NCBI GenBank assembly: GCA_029582265.1
Contig: CM055823.1
Location: forward strand, 11,721,716-11,785,715
Origin: Zoroaster sp. YZ-2022
Taxonomy: Eukaryota > Echinodermata > Asteroidea > Forcipulatida > Zoroasteridae
Direction of reading: 5' to 3'
Length of the DNA stretch: 64,000 nt
The notes under the pieces were generated by a model that was not told the origin of the DNA, made no database searches, and saw only the letters and a program-made list of their open reading frames with translations. Below are positions 20,981-31,121 of this stretch, piece by piece (the stretch's first letter is position 1; each line of letters begins with the position of its first letter). The position numbers and the translations under genes were made by a program.

Positions 20981-22913
20981 GAGCTGCCTTGAGCGGCTGA
21001 CGGCGTGGAATCTTGAAGGTCGCCTTGTCGGCCTTACGCGCCGATTTAGGCGCGGGCTGAGGTTTGTTGAAATTAATCTTCTCAGTGGCCTCGAGACGCT
21101 TCGCCTCCGCCTCCATCGACTCCTGAAATTTACCTGCGAAGAGGTCAGGGCCGAGGAGGGGGAGTGCCTCTAGACGCTTGCGCGCACCCTCCGACGGGAG
21201 GAAAAGCGCGTCCAACACGTTGGCCCTGCGGGCAGAAACTGCCAAGGCAGAGATACGTGAGAACTGGTCCAGGGAAGTACGCAATCCATGGTCAAGGCAA
21301 TGGAGGGCCGCCGTGAAGAGGTCCGCCGGGACGGGCGAATTCTCCTCGCAACCCAAGGCCAAGTACTCCGAAAGGAGCAGGAGGAATGAAGACGCACGCA
21401 GCCCCAGACGTGAGGCTGTGTCCACCTTCTTGAGGGTATCCTCAAGCTTCCCCCTCGAGCGGTCAGAAAAAAGATTCTTCGCTGAGGAAGAACCCCCATC
21501 AGCCGCCAACTTGTCCTTCGCAGAGTCCGGTACTACCGGTGCTGTGAAAAACTGAGTAAAATCAGCCGTCGGGAATCGGTAGTAACCCAACTCCCGCTTT
21601 CTATATGGAGACCACTTTGCCATCTCGGCAATGGAATTCATGCGTTCAACACACACCAAGTCGAGCGGCAGCACCGGAAAAACAGGTGTAGTACTAGCCG
21701 TCGAACTGGTCATGTGCTTGAACGACTGACGGCTGGAGCTAGCTGTCTCCTCCAGGGAGGGAAGCTGCAGAACCCGCACCATGTCGCGCTGTACCAAACG
21801 CAGCTCCGTCTCCATAACCGAGAGACGCTGCATGTGGACAGACTCGTCCTCGTCCTCAGAGCCCGACTGGGAGGGACGAGTTGACACGGGCGACCGGGCC
21901 GAGTCCCCCGGCGGGACCACCGAAGTCGCCGGGGCCGAAAGGCCCACGGACGAAACCGGGGCCGTCACCTCCACCGAGAACTCTGCGGATGGATGGAGAC
22001 TCAACGCAGGGGGAGAGGCGGGCGCCCGGCCGACCGTGTGAGGCGGGCCCACATAAGACTGAGTCGCCCAGCCCGAGTCGGGATAGAGACCCGGAAGTGG
22101 GGGACGAGCGGGGCCGAGTTGGCCCGGCAAACCGCCTGGGTGATAAGCCGACATGGCTGACACCGAGGCCGTAATGGACTGCACGGCGTGAAGAAACTCG
22201 GCCCGAGACACTGAGTCATGGCTCCGGCGTCTCTTACCGGTGCGAGACCGGGCCGACGAGCCCGAACTGGACGAGGATCGACGGCTACGCTTTTTCCCTC
22301 TCGCACGAGAGCGGCCCCGGGTCGAGTCTGAGGACAATTCAGTCGACCCCGGGGGCAACGGCACGCCCGACAGCCCGAAGAAATCGGACCCAGTGGACGG
22401 CCGAGGCAATGGGGCCAGGCCGGGCGGTGACCGCCCGGCGTGCGACGCTATCAGCCCGGGAGAATGGGCCAGCGAAGCACCGGTCGCTGGACCGAGCAAA
22501 CCACCCCCAGCACCCGTGGCGACTGCCACAGGACCGGGAGCACTCGGGTCGTCAGCGGGCACGGAAAGGGCAGTGGGGCCCGGACTCGGGACCTTACCCC
22601 GCCGTGGGCCTTTCTTCTTGTAGGTCACCCTGGCAGAGGAGGAAGTTTTGGATGAAACCTTGCCAGGGGAGCTACCTGTACGTTTGCCAGTACCGCTCGA
22701 CATGGTCGGTACGGGGGACGAGACCTCGTCCCCCGACCTACCAGCGGCACGGCCAGCACTACGTGCCTCCATCGGCACGAGGGGCTGGGCAGACGACTGC
22801 GGCGGTGGCGGGATAGAGCCACCGGAGCAATCGCCCGAGAACACGGCCCGTCCCGGGGAGAGGAAATTCTCCCCGGTGCTGACGGACTCGGCCCTCACCA
22901 AACGTTTAGCCAT
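20841..22913 (-). CDS. DIRS gag-like ORF1
   Basis: An intact 690-residue frame starting 350 bp inside the right end, in the position of DIRS gag. The N-terminal half is Ser/Pro/Gly-rich with a strongly basic RS tract (ARGKKRSRRSSSSSGSSARS). The C-terminal half holds the block shared with the 3-9 kb element (EGARKRLEALPLLGPDLFAG) and helical segments such as LRASSFLLLLSEYLALG. The end is an RG-rich tail (RGSFRGRSGDRGARIARGQ), probably for nucleic-acid binding. No CCHC knuckle is seen. It overlaps the RT frame by 140 bp, as expected for coupled translation. Confidence 0.85.
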   Translation of the reverse strand: MAKRLVRAESVSTGENFLSPGRAVFSGDCSGGSIPPPPQSSAQPLVPMEARSAGRAAGRSGDEVSSPVPTMSSGTGKRTGSSPGKVSSKTSSSARVTYKKKGPRRGKVPSPGPTALSVPADDPSAPGPVAVATGAGGGLLGPATGASLAHSPGLIASHAGRSPPGLAPLPRPSTGSDFFGLSGVPLPPGSTELSSDSTRGRSRARGKKRSRRSSSSSGSSARSRTGKRRRSHDSVSRAEFLHAVQSITASVSAMSAYHPGGLPGQLGPARPPLPGLYPDSGWATQSYVGPPHTVGRAPASPPALSLHPSAEFSVEVTAPVSSVGLSAPATSVVPPGDSARSPVSTRPSQSGSEDEDESVHMQRLSVMETELRLVQRDMVRVLQLPSLEETASSSRQSFKHMTSSTASTTPVFPVLPLDLVCVERMNSIAEMAKWSPYRKRELGYYRFPTADFTQFFTAPVVPDSAKDKLAADGGSSSAKNLFSDRSRGKLEDTLKKVDTASRLGLRASSFLLLLSEYLALGCEENSPVPADLFTAALHCLDHGLRTSLDQFSRISALAVSARRANVLDALFLPSEGARKRLEALPLLGPDLFAGKFQESMEAEAKRLEATEKINFNKPQPAPKSARKADKATFKIPRRQPLKAARGSFRGRSGDRGARIARGQPYTGGQQPQPNRGSRAPRPRYSGGWRK

Positions 22914-23102
22914 TCTTTATTTTATTTTTGGAAGACGAAAACCTGAAGAAAACTCAACACGTTGAAGCAAAATATACTCTAACACTAACTCGTGCTAGCA
23001 CAGTTTATTTATCAGATAAAAGTCTTAACATAAGCCAAGAAAACTGGAAGGAAAATTGTCCGTTTAGCGAGCTAAAACAAACGTGACCAACCAGTCACCT
23101 GC

Positions 23103-23261
23103 GCTAGAGAAAAGAGGAGGATTAACATGGCGTGATGCCGCAGGGCAGCATGGGTAATAGAGGGCGCTATTGTGTGTGAGAAGTCTTAGCGTATTGTTCT
23201 GCTATATTAGGGAAATATGCATCGGTAGATGGCCCTCCAGGTAAGTAGAGTGATGTAGACT
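23103..23261 (-). repeat. DIRS right inverted terminal repeat
   Basis: Reverse complement of 17055-17213. The right terminus GATGTAGACT is confirmed by the internal complementary region. On the plus strand it carries CCAG|GTAAGT. Confidence 0.93.
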
Positions 23262-23689
23262 GAGATATTTATAGAGAGACTTATAGATTTAAGATTGTAA
23301 ATACATGTGCAGTTCTTTGAGGAAGAAGTGGTTTATTTGTAAATAAAACAATTGTTCTCTTTTTGCTGAATTCAAACCTACTGTGTCTATTCTAAGTCAT
23401 TCCCCTTTCAAGTGAATTATTCTTAGTGTAGGATCTCCTTTCACCCGGTCATATATTTTGACAGCGGACCCTAGTCTACCAACTAGAGATACTAAACCGT
23501 TGAGGCAGAACTCCGGTGGTTTAGGCCATTAAATTTTCTGCCTGGTGGCAGCGCTATCGACGACGAACCGTGATGAGGGAGTCGACCCAACCCCCCCCCC
23601 CCCCCATTTTCCGCCACAGGAGTTTTTTGGGATTCATCATTTATCCTTGATCTAAATATTTATAAGCAAGAAATAATGAATATATGTAC
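23262..23689. other. LTR-like tail or unclassified repeat, with poly-C run
   Basis: Contains an AATAAA signal (about 23342), a GCCTGGTGGCAGCG motif near 23541 and a run of about 17 C (near 23590). It may be the right half of the interrupted LTR-like sequence proposed at 15.9 kb. No frame is supported. Confidence 0.3.
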
Positions 23690-23856
23690 CTGTAGTGTTT
23701 TTCAAGAGTGGTGTTGTTTCCTTATTAGATGACTCATTTTCACCAGGTCTGTTTCTGTTAGTGCTGCTAACCTCAGGATTGTCAGGTGCCGTGATTATTT
23801 TTAAAGATGCAGTCAGATATAAAATGACCGAAGGTACAACACTGATGAATGCCCAC
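23690..23856 (-). CDS. CLN3: CLN3-like gene, exon (membrane helix plus acidic/dileucine loop)
   Basis: A 167-bp minus-strand exon between acceptor TTACACAG and donor GTACAT. It encodes WAFISVVPSVILYLTASLKI, a membrane helix, followed by a hydrophilic loop ending in NKETTPLLKN. In CLN3 the equivalent helix is followed by a cytosolic loop carrying the dileucine lysosomal-sorting signal, and ETTPLL is a plausible counterpart. The exon ends in phase 1, matching the exon at 11230-11438. It starts in a phase not provided by the exon at 26470-26576, so at least one small exon (length 3n+1) is missing between them. Confidence 0.65.
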
Positions 23857-24544
23857 CTGTGTAATGATTAAAAAAATTATTCTTACAACAGAAAGCTTGA
23901 TGAAAATAAGCGAAATAAAAGATAGGTGTATTGGTCTAAGGATGATAGATCAAGCTACATGTGATTCTTCATGGACATACAGTTGTACCAGCCATAGATC
24001 TGAATCATGTTTATAACAAGTGCAACAAATTTATATAAATTTCAGAAATGTCCACCTTTTCATGTTATTTTCAGACTATCAATATTTATAAATACATTAA
24101 GAGTTGCCATGGTTTCAGCACTACCCATTTACATTCAACTGGTATTTATGACTGGGAATACAGGTTTGAGGTGTACATGTAGGTTCATACTGCTGGTATA
24201 CATGTACCATAGTTGATAATTGACATCCTGTCAATCACTCATGGCCATGTCACCAATAGTCCTAAATCTTTTCTTTTTTTTCAGACTGCAGTATCAAACG
24301 TATTTCCATATTTGTACTTATATAAAGGTGGAATATTATTAAGAGGCATGACAGGATAAGACAACTTCTAATTTGGAGTTAAAGTTAAAAATTATGTGTA
24401 AATGGTGCAACATTCCTTATTTTAATTTAAAAAAAATCATTGACTTACTTATCCAGATTTCTCATGCTGTTAAAATCACCGTCTTTATTAATCAAACAAC
24501 CTATGGGCAGATAATACACATGGGCAAAATAAAAATCACAAAGA
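23857..24544. other. Intron; nothing recognised
   Basis: AT-rich sequence without supported genes; the short plus-strand frames are chance. Confidence 0.4.
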
Positions 24545-25492
24545 TATCTATCGTCCATGTACGTACATGTAATTTGCCACACTCGTGAAATGATGCACTT
24601 ACCTTTGGCTTAGCATTTCTCAGAAAACTTACAAAACTACATGTATGGTGGTATTACTGTTTGCATAAACTTATCTAAGTCATACTTGTTACAAAAATAA
24701 AAATCACAGTGAAATTGTATGATTTACTGGAAAGATTAATTAGTGCTTGTGAAAGTTTAACCACTGATTTTACTAGAAACAAATATTACATTAACATCTG
24801 TGATGTTATTGTTCTATGCTGTCAGCGAGCCCTTGTCTGTGGAAACCAAAACATGAATGCTTTACACTTGTAATTTTTTTAAGAAATATGGAAATATTCC
24901 TTATAGAAGAAACGAACGAAGACTACTTCATTCATTGATGTTTAATTCATCAGAAGTGGAAAATTATTGAGAAAATAAAACATTAATATCATGGTTTATG
25001 AAAAGAAATCTATTATTTGACTAAATGTTAACAGCATTTTTACACATTTTAAAATATTTTCCAAAAATATTAACCCCCTTCCATTTTATTGGGCTTTCAA
25101 AAATACTGATTAAAAGTTTTGAGAACTTCTCCAAATTATACCATTTTATTTTTAAAAATGTATAAAATATTGTTATTTTCAAGATTAAAAACAATTTTAC
25201 AACCATCTGCAATAAGATAAAGCATGATTCAACTGTTTTTCTTCTTTGATACATTTTCTTTTCCCCCATAAACTTTTCCAGTTTGGGGCGAGTCATACCA
25301 ACATCAATTCTGTGCATCTCAAAAACGGCGCAAGACATCCACGTGTATGATCATGCATTGAAATTCAGCATTTTAAAAGTGAATCCTTCACTGAAACAAA
25401 CTGAAACGCCAAACTTAATTTGTAAGAACTGTCCAGTAGATGATATATACATGTGTAACGTTAGGTGTGTCATTTAGGGTAAATTGAGGATA
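24545..25492 (-). repeat. 1-kb inverted repeat, right copy (partner 14470-15492)
   Basis: Mirrors 14470-15492 with many substitutions and small indels. The two arms are 9 kb apart and enclose the DIRS element and one CLN3-like exon. Enclosing a conserved exon makes two separate insertions more likely than the ends of one large transposon. Confidence 0.75.
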
Positions 25493-26469
25493 CATAAAGA
25501 GTGTTTGGTATTATGTGAAATAAAATACAATGTAAAAGCATTTATGCATGACAATGACAGGAATGTTGGGAAGTGTTCATGACAATCATCCCCATAATTT
25601 AAATATTTATTTGTATTATCTCTGAAGGTTATGTATTCATCCAACTATGTTGTGGTTCGATCTAAACATATAACCCAAGGACTTACATGTAATACATTGT
25701 AACAAATAGGTTCTCTGTTGCCCGTTAGGTCTTCGTTGTAGTTTGTGTACAAACAAAAGTTTTTGTATGTTTAAGGGCTCATGAGTCGGGTCTTCTTGAG
25801 GTCGGATAAAGGAAAAAAATGTGATAGGGGAAGGATTAAAAAGTTAGCTTGAACCGGCCAAATGCATGAACTGCCCTCATGGGATAGTACATTTTACATT
25901 TTATTTCTTGTGTCTTGATGGTTTGACCGACTGCAGGATTGTGCTTGATCATAAATTCAGTAAAATTTAATTAAAAGTATTTATTCATATTTTAGACCAC
26001 TAACTTAAGAAACATTCCCTGAATGAAAGACAATAACTACTCCCCCCTCTATGGTATGCACAAGGTTTCCGGACATGAATATATTTTACATAATGCTTAT
26101 AGTAGTTTGAAGGGAAATGGTGGTGCATACACACAAATTGCACAAGCTAAACTTTCAAGTTCCATTTTTGTGGATTGTATTTCATTGTTCACCTGATTTG
26201 CATGTATCAAGTAGGCTAGCATTTAAACATGTATGGCTTTTATTGACTGATGTCTCATTTAAAAGTTTATAACTGTGATGACCCTATAAAAAGTAACTAA
26301 ATTTGTTATTCAAATTTGTTTAGTTAAAATTGGCTAGGTATGTGATATATGTACACATGTTATAGGCAATAAATAATGAATAATATTATCTTGATAACCA
26401 AGACTAAAAACTTTCTCTGGTCACATCTAGATAAATGAATCATTTAAGAAGTAATATTTTGATACTTAC
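25493..26469. other. Intron; nothing recognised
   Basis: Searched on the minus strand for the missing small CLN3-like exon; no splice-bounded candidate in the required phase was found by eye. Confidence 0.4.
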
Positions 26470-26576
26470 CAAACATGACATAAACAATTGCTCCTATGAG
26501 TCCAGCTAATCCATATCCACTGCCCCAAGCTGTCAAATGACGACTGTCAAATCTTGATAGATATCCTAAAGCAATA
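26470..26576 (-). CDS. CLN3: CLN3-like gene, exon with the W-x-SG-x-G-x-AG signature
   Basis: A 107-bp exon on the minus strand: acceptor TTTGTCAG, donor GTAAGT. It continues the codon begun by the 35-bp exon at 28030-28064 and encodes ALGYLSRFDSRHLTAWGSGY then GLAGLIGAIVYVMF. The pattern of a glycine-rich turn, W, SG, G, AGL, GA and then a hydrophobic helix is the hallmark segment of CLN3 family proteins, which is my main reason for the family call. It ends in phase 1. Confidence 0.7.
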
Positions 26577-28029
26577 CTGACAAATAAAAAGGGTAAATCC
26601 CAACAGGTTACTTTAATAAAGATGCTCAATTTTTTTGGTCAAATTTCACAATCAAGTTTCTATTGATGTTACCTAATATTGTATATAATTCGGTGAAGTT
26701 TGGTTGAATACTTTTTGAGTTTGAAAAATAACATCATTTTAAACTTGTCGCAAGATGGCACTGTCAAATATTATGACATCATTTATATAGTTGACCCAAA
26801 ATATTGCTTATAGCGCCCATCTGTCAGATTGTTGCTTCTACCAAATTTGTGCCAAATTTCATGGCCGTCAGATAAACATTAAGGAAGTTATGGGAAAAAT
26901 AGTATTTTTGACAAAAAATGAGGAAAAATTACCAAAAAATGAGTATAGCGCTCCCTAACGGTGACCTATAAAAGTTTTCATGGCCTCATTAGATAGATCA
27001 CGCCAAACCAAACATGCCTACAAAGTTTCATGAAAATCGGCTATTAAATACAGAAAATACGGAGGGGGGGGGGGCATAATGAGCCCCTCCCCAGGTCTGA
27101 AAAGGAAAAAAACGCCCAGACTTGATAGGGTTAAAGCTGGTTGCATTTGAGATGAAAAGTCTTTTGAAATTGAGGGCAATGCCCTCGGCGGGTAACGACA
27201 CTTTTCCCCAAAATTACCCCCCGAAAGCATTACCCAGCCATATGCACAAAAAATATACTATCAAACCCATTTACACAATGTACAGAATAAACAGGCAAAT
27301 ATTCGAGTTGAATAAAATCAAGTAGTATGGCTGAAACGGACCCAAGGTATTAAAATAAAAATACAAACTTACATACAGAAACCAAGGCACCACTACCTAG
27401 AGATGAACATGTCACCACACCATGTGGCACCACTGAAAACCGAGTCCTAAAACTCAGAAATCTGACATGATGCTCTCTCTATGGTTTCCCAGTCACAAGT
27501 CCTTACTGAATAAATGTGCACAATGATTTTATACCCCAAACTATCTAAATATATTGTAATGGTGTTGCAACTAGGTTAAGCCACAATGAGTAAACAAAAG
27601 ACTGAACCCAGCTTGAGAGTGAATGGCAACGAAAGATGGTTTTACCATACTAATGACTACTTATCCTGCTGCAGCCAAGCTGGACGAATCCACCTTGCTA
27701 GGTTAACAAAATGGTTCAACCCAGCTAATCCTATGGACAGCCAGCTCTAACAAAAACTATACTACCAACAGAATAAAGTGTAAAAATGATGGAACACAAA
27801 TCGGGCAAAAATCTATAGACCTATTTTTGTTACATTATGCATGCATCGTTTAAAAGCCCTTGAGATTCTCTTTTTTAGTGATGTTTGATATGTGAACCAA
27901 TGACACAGCGACTTACTGTATATGATAATGATAATAATATTTAATTTTATATGAATGTACACCCATGTGTCGGGTAAACACCTGACTCATTTTGTTTATA
28001 TTCAAAAAGTAATTGAAAAGTTATCTTAC
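26577..28029. other. Intron with an unclassified repeat and a poly-G run
   Basis: About 26690-27230 has the style of a dispersed non-autonomous repeat (TTTCATGGCCGTCAGATAAA; ACAAAGTTTCATGAAAATCG), with a run of about 11 G at 27063. No ends were defined. Confidence 0.35.
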
Positions 28030-28064
28030 TTTTCTCCAAAAGCATTTGATGCGCCAACTAGTAC
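28030..28064 (-). CDS. CLN3: CLN3-like gene, 35-bp micro-exon
   Basis: A 35-bp exon on the minus strand between TTTTAATAG and GTAAGA. It encodes VLVGASNAFGE plus two bases of the next codon. It begins in phase 0, which the exon at 62060-62112 supplies, and ends in phase 2, which the exon at 26470-26576 completes. In CLN3 the small-residue-rich segment ending in GE stands directly before the block found in that next exon. The phase chain across three exons 36 kb apart is strong evidence that all belong to one gene. Confidence 0.65.
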
Positions 28065-28394
28065 CTATTAAAAGAAAAGTAATGTTAATAGAAAAAAAAC
28101 AAAGACAAACATTGGAATATGAAAAATTAATAGCAACATTTTGAATTGTATCATTTTGGGCTGTAAAAGCCAACAAAACTGAAAGAAACATTATAGAATA
28201 TAGAATGCAATGGAAAACCACTGTAGATTTTGTTGCAGGATCGCACATGAACATACTAAAGAGACATGCCTCCTGGTGAAGGAGCAGAAGAACAAGACTT
28301 TCCCTTGATGACCGCACATCAACCTCCCCTGCCCAAATCCATGTTTCTTCAAGTTGTTTTCAATTTCAGGGTAAGTTCTAAGAGCAGACAGCTG

Positions 28395-29250
28395 GGACTT
28401 CCATGGGATCTCCAGTCATTGCTGACATTTTCATGGAAGAGTTCAAAACCTCTTCACTCCTCACCGCTGACCTCCAATCCAGCCTGTGGCTCCACTACCA
28501 GATGTGTATGACACCTTTGTTGTATGGCCACATGGCAGAGAGGCACTCTAGAACTTCCTACAGTACCTCAACAAGCAACATCAAAGCATCAAGTTCATGA
28601 TGGAAGTAAAAGAGGATGGCAAGATCTCCTTCCTCGATGTTGGCATCTCCAGGAATCCAGATGGCTCCTTACACCACAGCGTATACAGGAAGCCTACCCA
28701 TACTGATCGCTACCTCAACCAGCGCATCAAGTCATCAGTCAACTGCACTCTCGTACAGTGTGCCTACAACCTATGCGACCCGAACAATCTACACAAGGAA
28801 CTATGGCACATCAAGACTACTCTCCAGCATATCAGCTACAAACCCAGCAAGATCAACACATCAAAGCCTGTCCAAAACCCCGACCACAGGGTCTCCTCTA
28901 CCCAAAGTCAAACTCCTACTCCATCTACCCGTTTTCCCTACTTTCTAATATGTTCTACATCACATAAACTCCAGCGCATCCTCCAACAAGCAGGCATCAA
29001 GGTTTACTACTCCCCAGCAAACTTCAAGGACTTCTCCACACCCACAAGGATAAACCGGATCCCAGCAACAGAACCGGAGTATACTGCATCCCATGTAAAT
29101 GTGGCAAAGTCTACATGCATGTACATCGAGGAAACAGGACAGAATCCCCCATGAGGCTAAAGGAACACCGAGCACAAAGATGCAGAGGAGATTTCAAGAA
29201 GCACTGGCTCAGATCAGGTAGCTCAGATGCATAAGAGAGGCCATCGAGAT
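28395..29250 (+). pseudogene. Penelope-like element remnant (RT C-terminus and GIY-YIG start)
   Basis: Broken plus-strand frames contain GSPVIADIFMEEF, then MEVKEDGKISFLDVGISRNP and LHHSVYRKPTHTDRYLN, blocks typical of Penelope-like reverse transcriptases. Further on come CNLCDPNNL-like and RLKEHRAQRC segments, the latter matching the GIY-YIG endonuclease region. Only the 3' part is present, with frameshifts, including loss of the usual metal-binding YVDD context (here out of frame near 28505). It is a 5'-truncated dead copy. Confidence 0.75.
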
Positions 29251-29337
29251 CTTAAAGCATAACACTATACCCCAGGAAATCGGCTTCTATATTCAAAGTC
29301 AACATCCCACTCCAAACTGAGAGATCTCCTACATCTA

Positions 29338-30084
29338 AAGCCGTGTTCGCACTAGACTTTTTTGGGGGAAGTTTTACCGAGACGATGGTAAAATGAAAAA
29401 TGGTCAAATGTGACCTCTGTCCGCACTTGGACTTTCGACACGGGAAATTTTTACCGAGACCGTGGTAGAAGTAACCGAGCTGTCAGTATGATGACTCATG
29501 AGGGCGCTTTGTGTGACCTTTCTACGTTGACGCTGACAGCTATTTTTAGCCGACACATCCGTTGTCGTGCTTTCTTTCGTCATAAGACACGACGTTGACG
29601 TCCTTCATTATCATCTGGAAATGATGCACTGGTAGCACCAATCAAACTTCCGACTGTATCAATGATAATATCTGCCATGATTGCGACCAAAAGAGGAACA
29701 ACAACAACGCACAGAAAACTTTCTACACATGCACATGCATTAAATACACTCGGCCCGCCCCCACCGCGCGGTGAAACAATGCAAAGCGCATGCGTGGTGG
29801 TGTCCCTGTGTAGCACGACTTTGCGCTCGGGCCGGATGTACGCTTTCCTGAGCCGCTTTTACCGACTCGCACTGTCCGCACTGGACTTATCGTCTCGGGA
29901 AAAGTTACCTGGTCAGTTTTCCTGGGCAGCAGTTGGCCAGTAGAAGTACACAATGTAACCGCTGGACTCAGGAAAAGTAACTGAGAGGAAAATGTCCCAG
30001 GCTGTCCGCACTGGACTTAAAATGGGAAAAGTACCCATCGTCTCGGTAAGTTTTACCAAAAAAAGTCCAGTGCGGACAGGGCTT
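29338..30084. mobile_element. Non-autonomous DNA transposon (MITE) flanked by TA
   Basis: The ends AAGCC(G/C)TGT(T/C)CGCACT(A/G)GACTTTTTT are inverted and flanked by TA on both sides, as for Tc1/mariner-type insertion. The terminal word TGTCCGCACT(T)GGACTT is repeated inside at about 29427, 29870 and 30001, and CCGAGAC(G/C)(A/G)TGG is likewise repeated near both ends. No transposase frame. It lies 180 bp from the outer Maverick. Confidence 0.75.
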
Positions 30085-30257
30085 TAGTCATCCACCCTCC
30101 TATTCCCCTGTATTTATTACTAACTGATTCAGTTCAGTGAACACACACTCCTCTCCCCCACTCCAAGGATCCCAGCCTGCATGCAACAATGCACTAATCC
30201 ACCAGAATCCAGTGTTAGTGCAAATCCTCCCGAAGTCTACTTTAGCAGTCAGTATCT

Positions 30258-30262
30258 CCCAG
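30258..30262 (+). repeat. Target-site duplication of the outer Maverick (CCCAG), left copy
   Basis: CCCAG at 30258-30262 is repeated at 61245-61249, immediately outside the two terminal repeats. It counts as 6 bp (TCCCAG) if the last T of the right terminus is included. Confidence 0.85.
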
Positions 30263-30585
30263 AGTAGAGAAGAAATAGCGGTTCTGGACCAGTACCCTTT
30301 TTAGGGGTGGTGTTTGGTTGTGGAGGGAGGTTGTTTGTTGGTGTGGCTGATGACGTAAGAGGTGTGGTTGATGACGTAAGAGGTGTTTGGAGGTGGTTGA
30401 CCTTTAATGTTTTGGTTTTTTTTAATTGAGGAGGAGTTTGGTGGAGGGTGGTGGATTAAAAAAAAAAATATTAAAATTAAATAAAATTAAAAAAATCTCC
30501 AAAAAAAAAGTACTTATAAAATTTAAAATTTAAAAAAATTAAATCTAGTAGTATAGTAAAGACGATGGTGAACTATTTATCAAAG
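30263..30585 (+). repeat. Outer Maverick left terminal inverted repeat
   Basis: Mirrors 60856-61244. It runs from AGTAGAGA through a GT-rich part with two TGACGTAAGAGGTGT copies (30351 and 30372), an AT-rich part and the leader TCTAGTAGTATAGTAAAGACG, into the first seven codons (MVNYLSK) of gene A. It therefore contains the promoter and start codon of gene A, and in the mirror copy those of PolB. Confidence 0.9.
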
Positions 30586-31014
30586 AGCAAAGCGCAACTC
30601 AAAGAGTTTGTTTTTAAAAATAATATTCAGATTGGCGAAGCATCTGGCAAGTACGGTAAACTGACTAAGCACGATTATTTATTAGCGGTAATAAAATATT
30701 TAGACAAATTACCGTCTAAAAAGATTAGTTTGTGTGAATGGCTTTTAAATGGTTCGTTAGAAAAATGTTATAGACCAAGCGCGTGTAGCGATAAATTTTG
30801 CGCTTTGCACCGAACTCGTATTAAACAAGGAAAATCTATACCGGTTCCGTGTAAAAAATGCAACAAAGGTACAAAGGCGGCGAGTTCTGTGTGTACGAAT
30901 TGCGTGTGGCTTTGGGGGGAAAAATTAGCTTTATCTCTAACTGAAGCGAGAGCTAGAAGAAATTTTAATCTCGTCATGAAAGAGATGAGAAATAAAATAG
31001 AATTAAAAAGTTGA
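30565..31014 (+). CDS. Gene A (outer): SAP-like helices plus zinc ribbon, terminal gene
   Basis: 149 residues. An N-terminal helix-extended-loop-helix-like stretch (KAQLKEFVFKNNIQ to YLLAVIKYL) resembles SAP/HeH DNA-binding modules. A cysteine-rich part follows, with CSDKFCALH and a clear zinc ribbon (CKKCNKGTKAASSVCTNC). The first residues MVNYLSK are encoded within the terminal repeat and are identical to the start of the outer PolB. The position next to the terminus and the DNA-binding-like make-up suggest a role at element ends or early expression; this is inference. The inner homologue (48404-48700) lacks the SAP-like part. This frame is intact. Confidence 0.75.
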   Translation: MVNYLSKSKAQLKEFVFKNNIQIGEASGKYGKLTKHDYLLAVIKYLDKLPSKKISLCEWLLNGSLEKCYRPSACSDKFCALHRTRIKQGKSIPVPCKKCNKGTKAASSVCTNCVWLWGEKLALSLTEARARRNFNLVMKEMRNKIELKS

Positions 31015-31121
31015 ATTATACGCGGGAGGTCTTTCTCGGCATTCCGCATCTAAGCGTTGATCTTTATTGCCGTAGGCGCTACCGCTATAAATATCGTCGT
31101 AAGATGTTTCTATTGAAAAGT

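Larger units (their letters stand above)
17032..23261 (-). mobile_element. DIRS retrotransposon, structurally complete
   Basis: A 6.23-kb element with gag, RT, RNase H and tyrosine recombinase on the minus strand. Inverted terminal repeats lie at 17055-17213 and 23103-23261, and an internal complementary region at 17270-17372. The internal region is the exact joined complement of the two outer ends. This fixes the termini: left begins CCCCCCCACAGAAG, right ends GATGTAGACT. DIRS elements integrate by tyrosine recombinase and make no target duplication, and none is seen. GC content is much higher than in the flanks. Two single-base frame breaks in pol (about 20055 and 19725) suggest it is recently inactivated, unless frameshifting is used. 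Confidence 0.93.

Noticed and set aside
17800..22965. Many plus-strand ORFs of 70-160 codons across the DIRS element
   Set aside because: They are shadows of the GC-rich minus-strand gag/pol frames, with arginine/proline/glycine-rich nonsense composition.
14470..25492. One large transposon with 1-kb terminal repeats
   Set aside because: A CLN3-like exon (23690-23856) lies between the arms, which argues for two separate insertions or a local inverted duplication.
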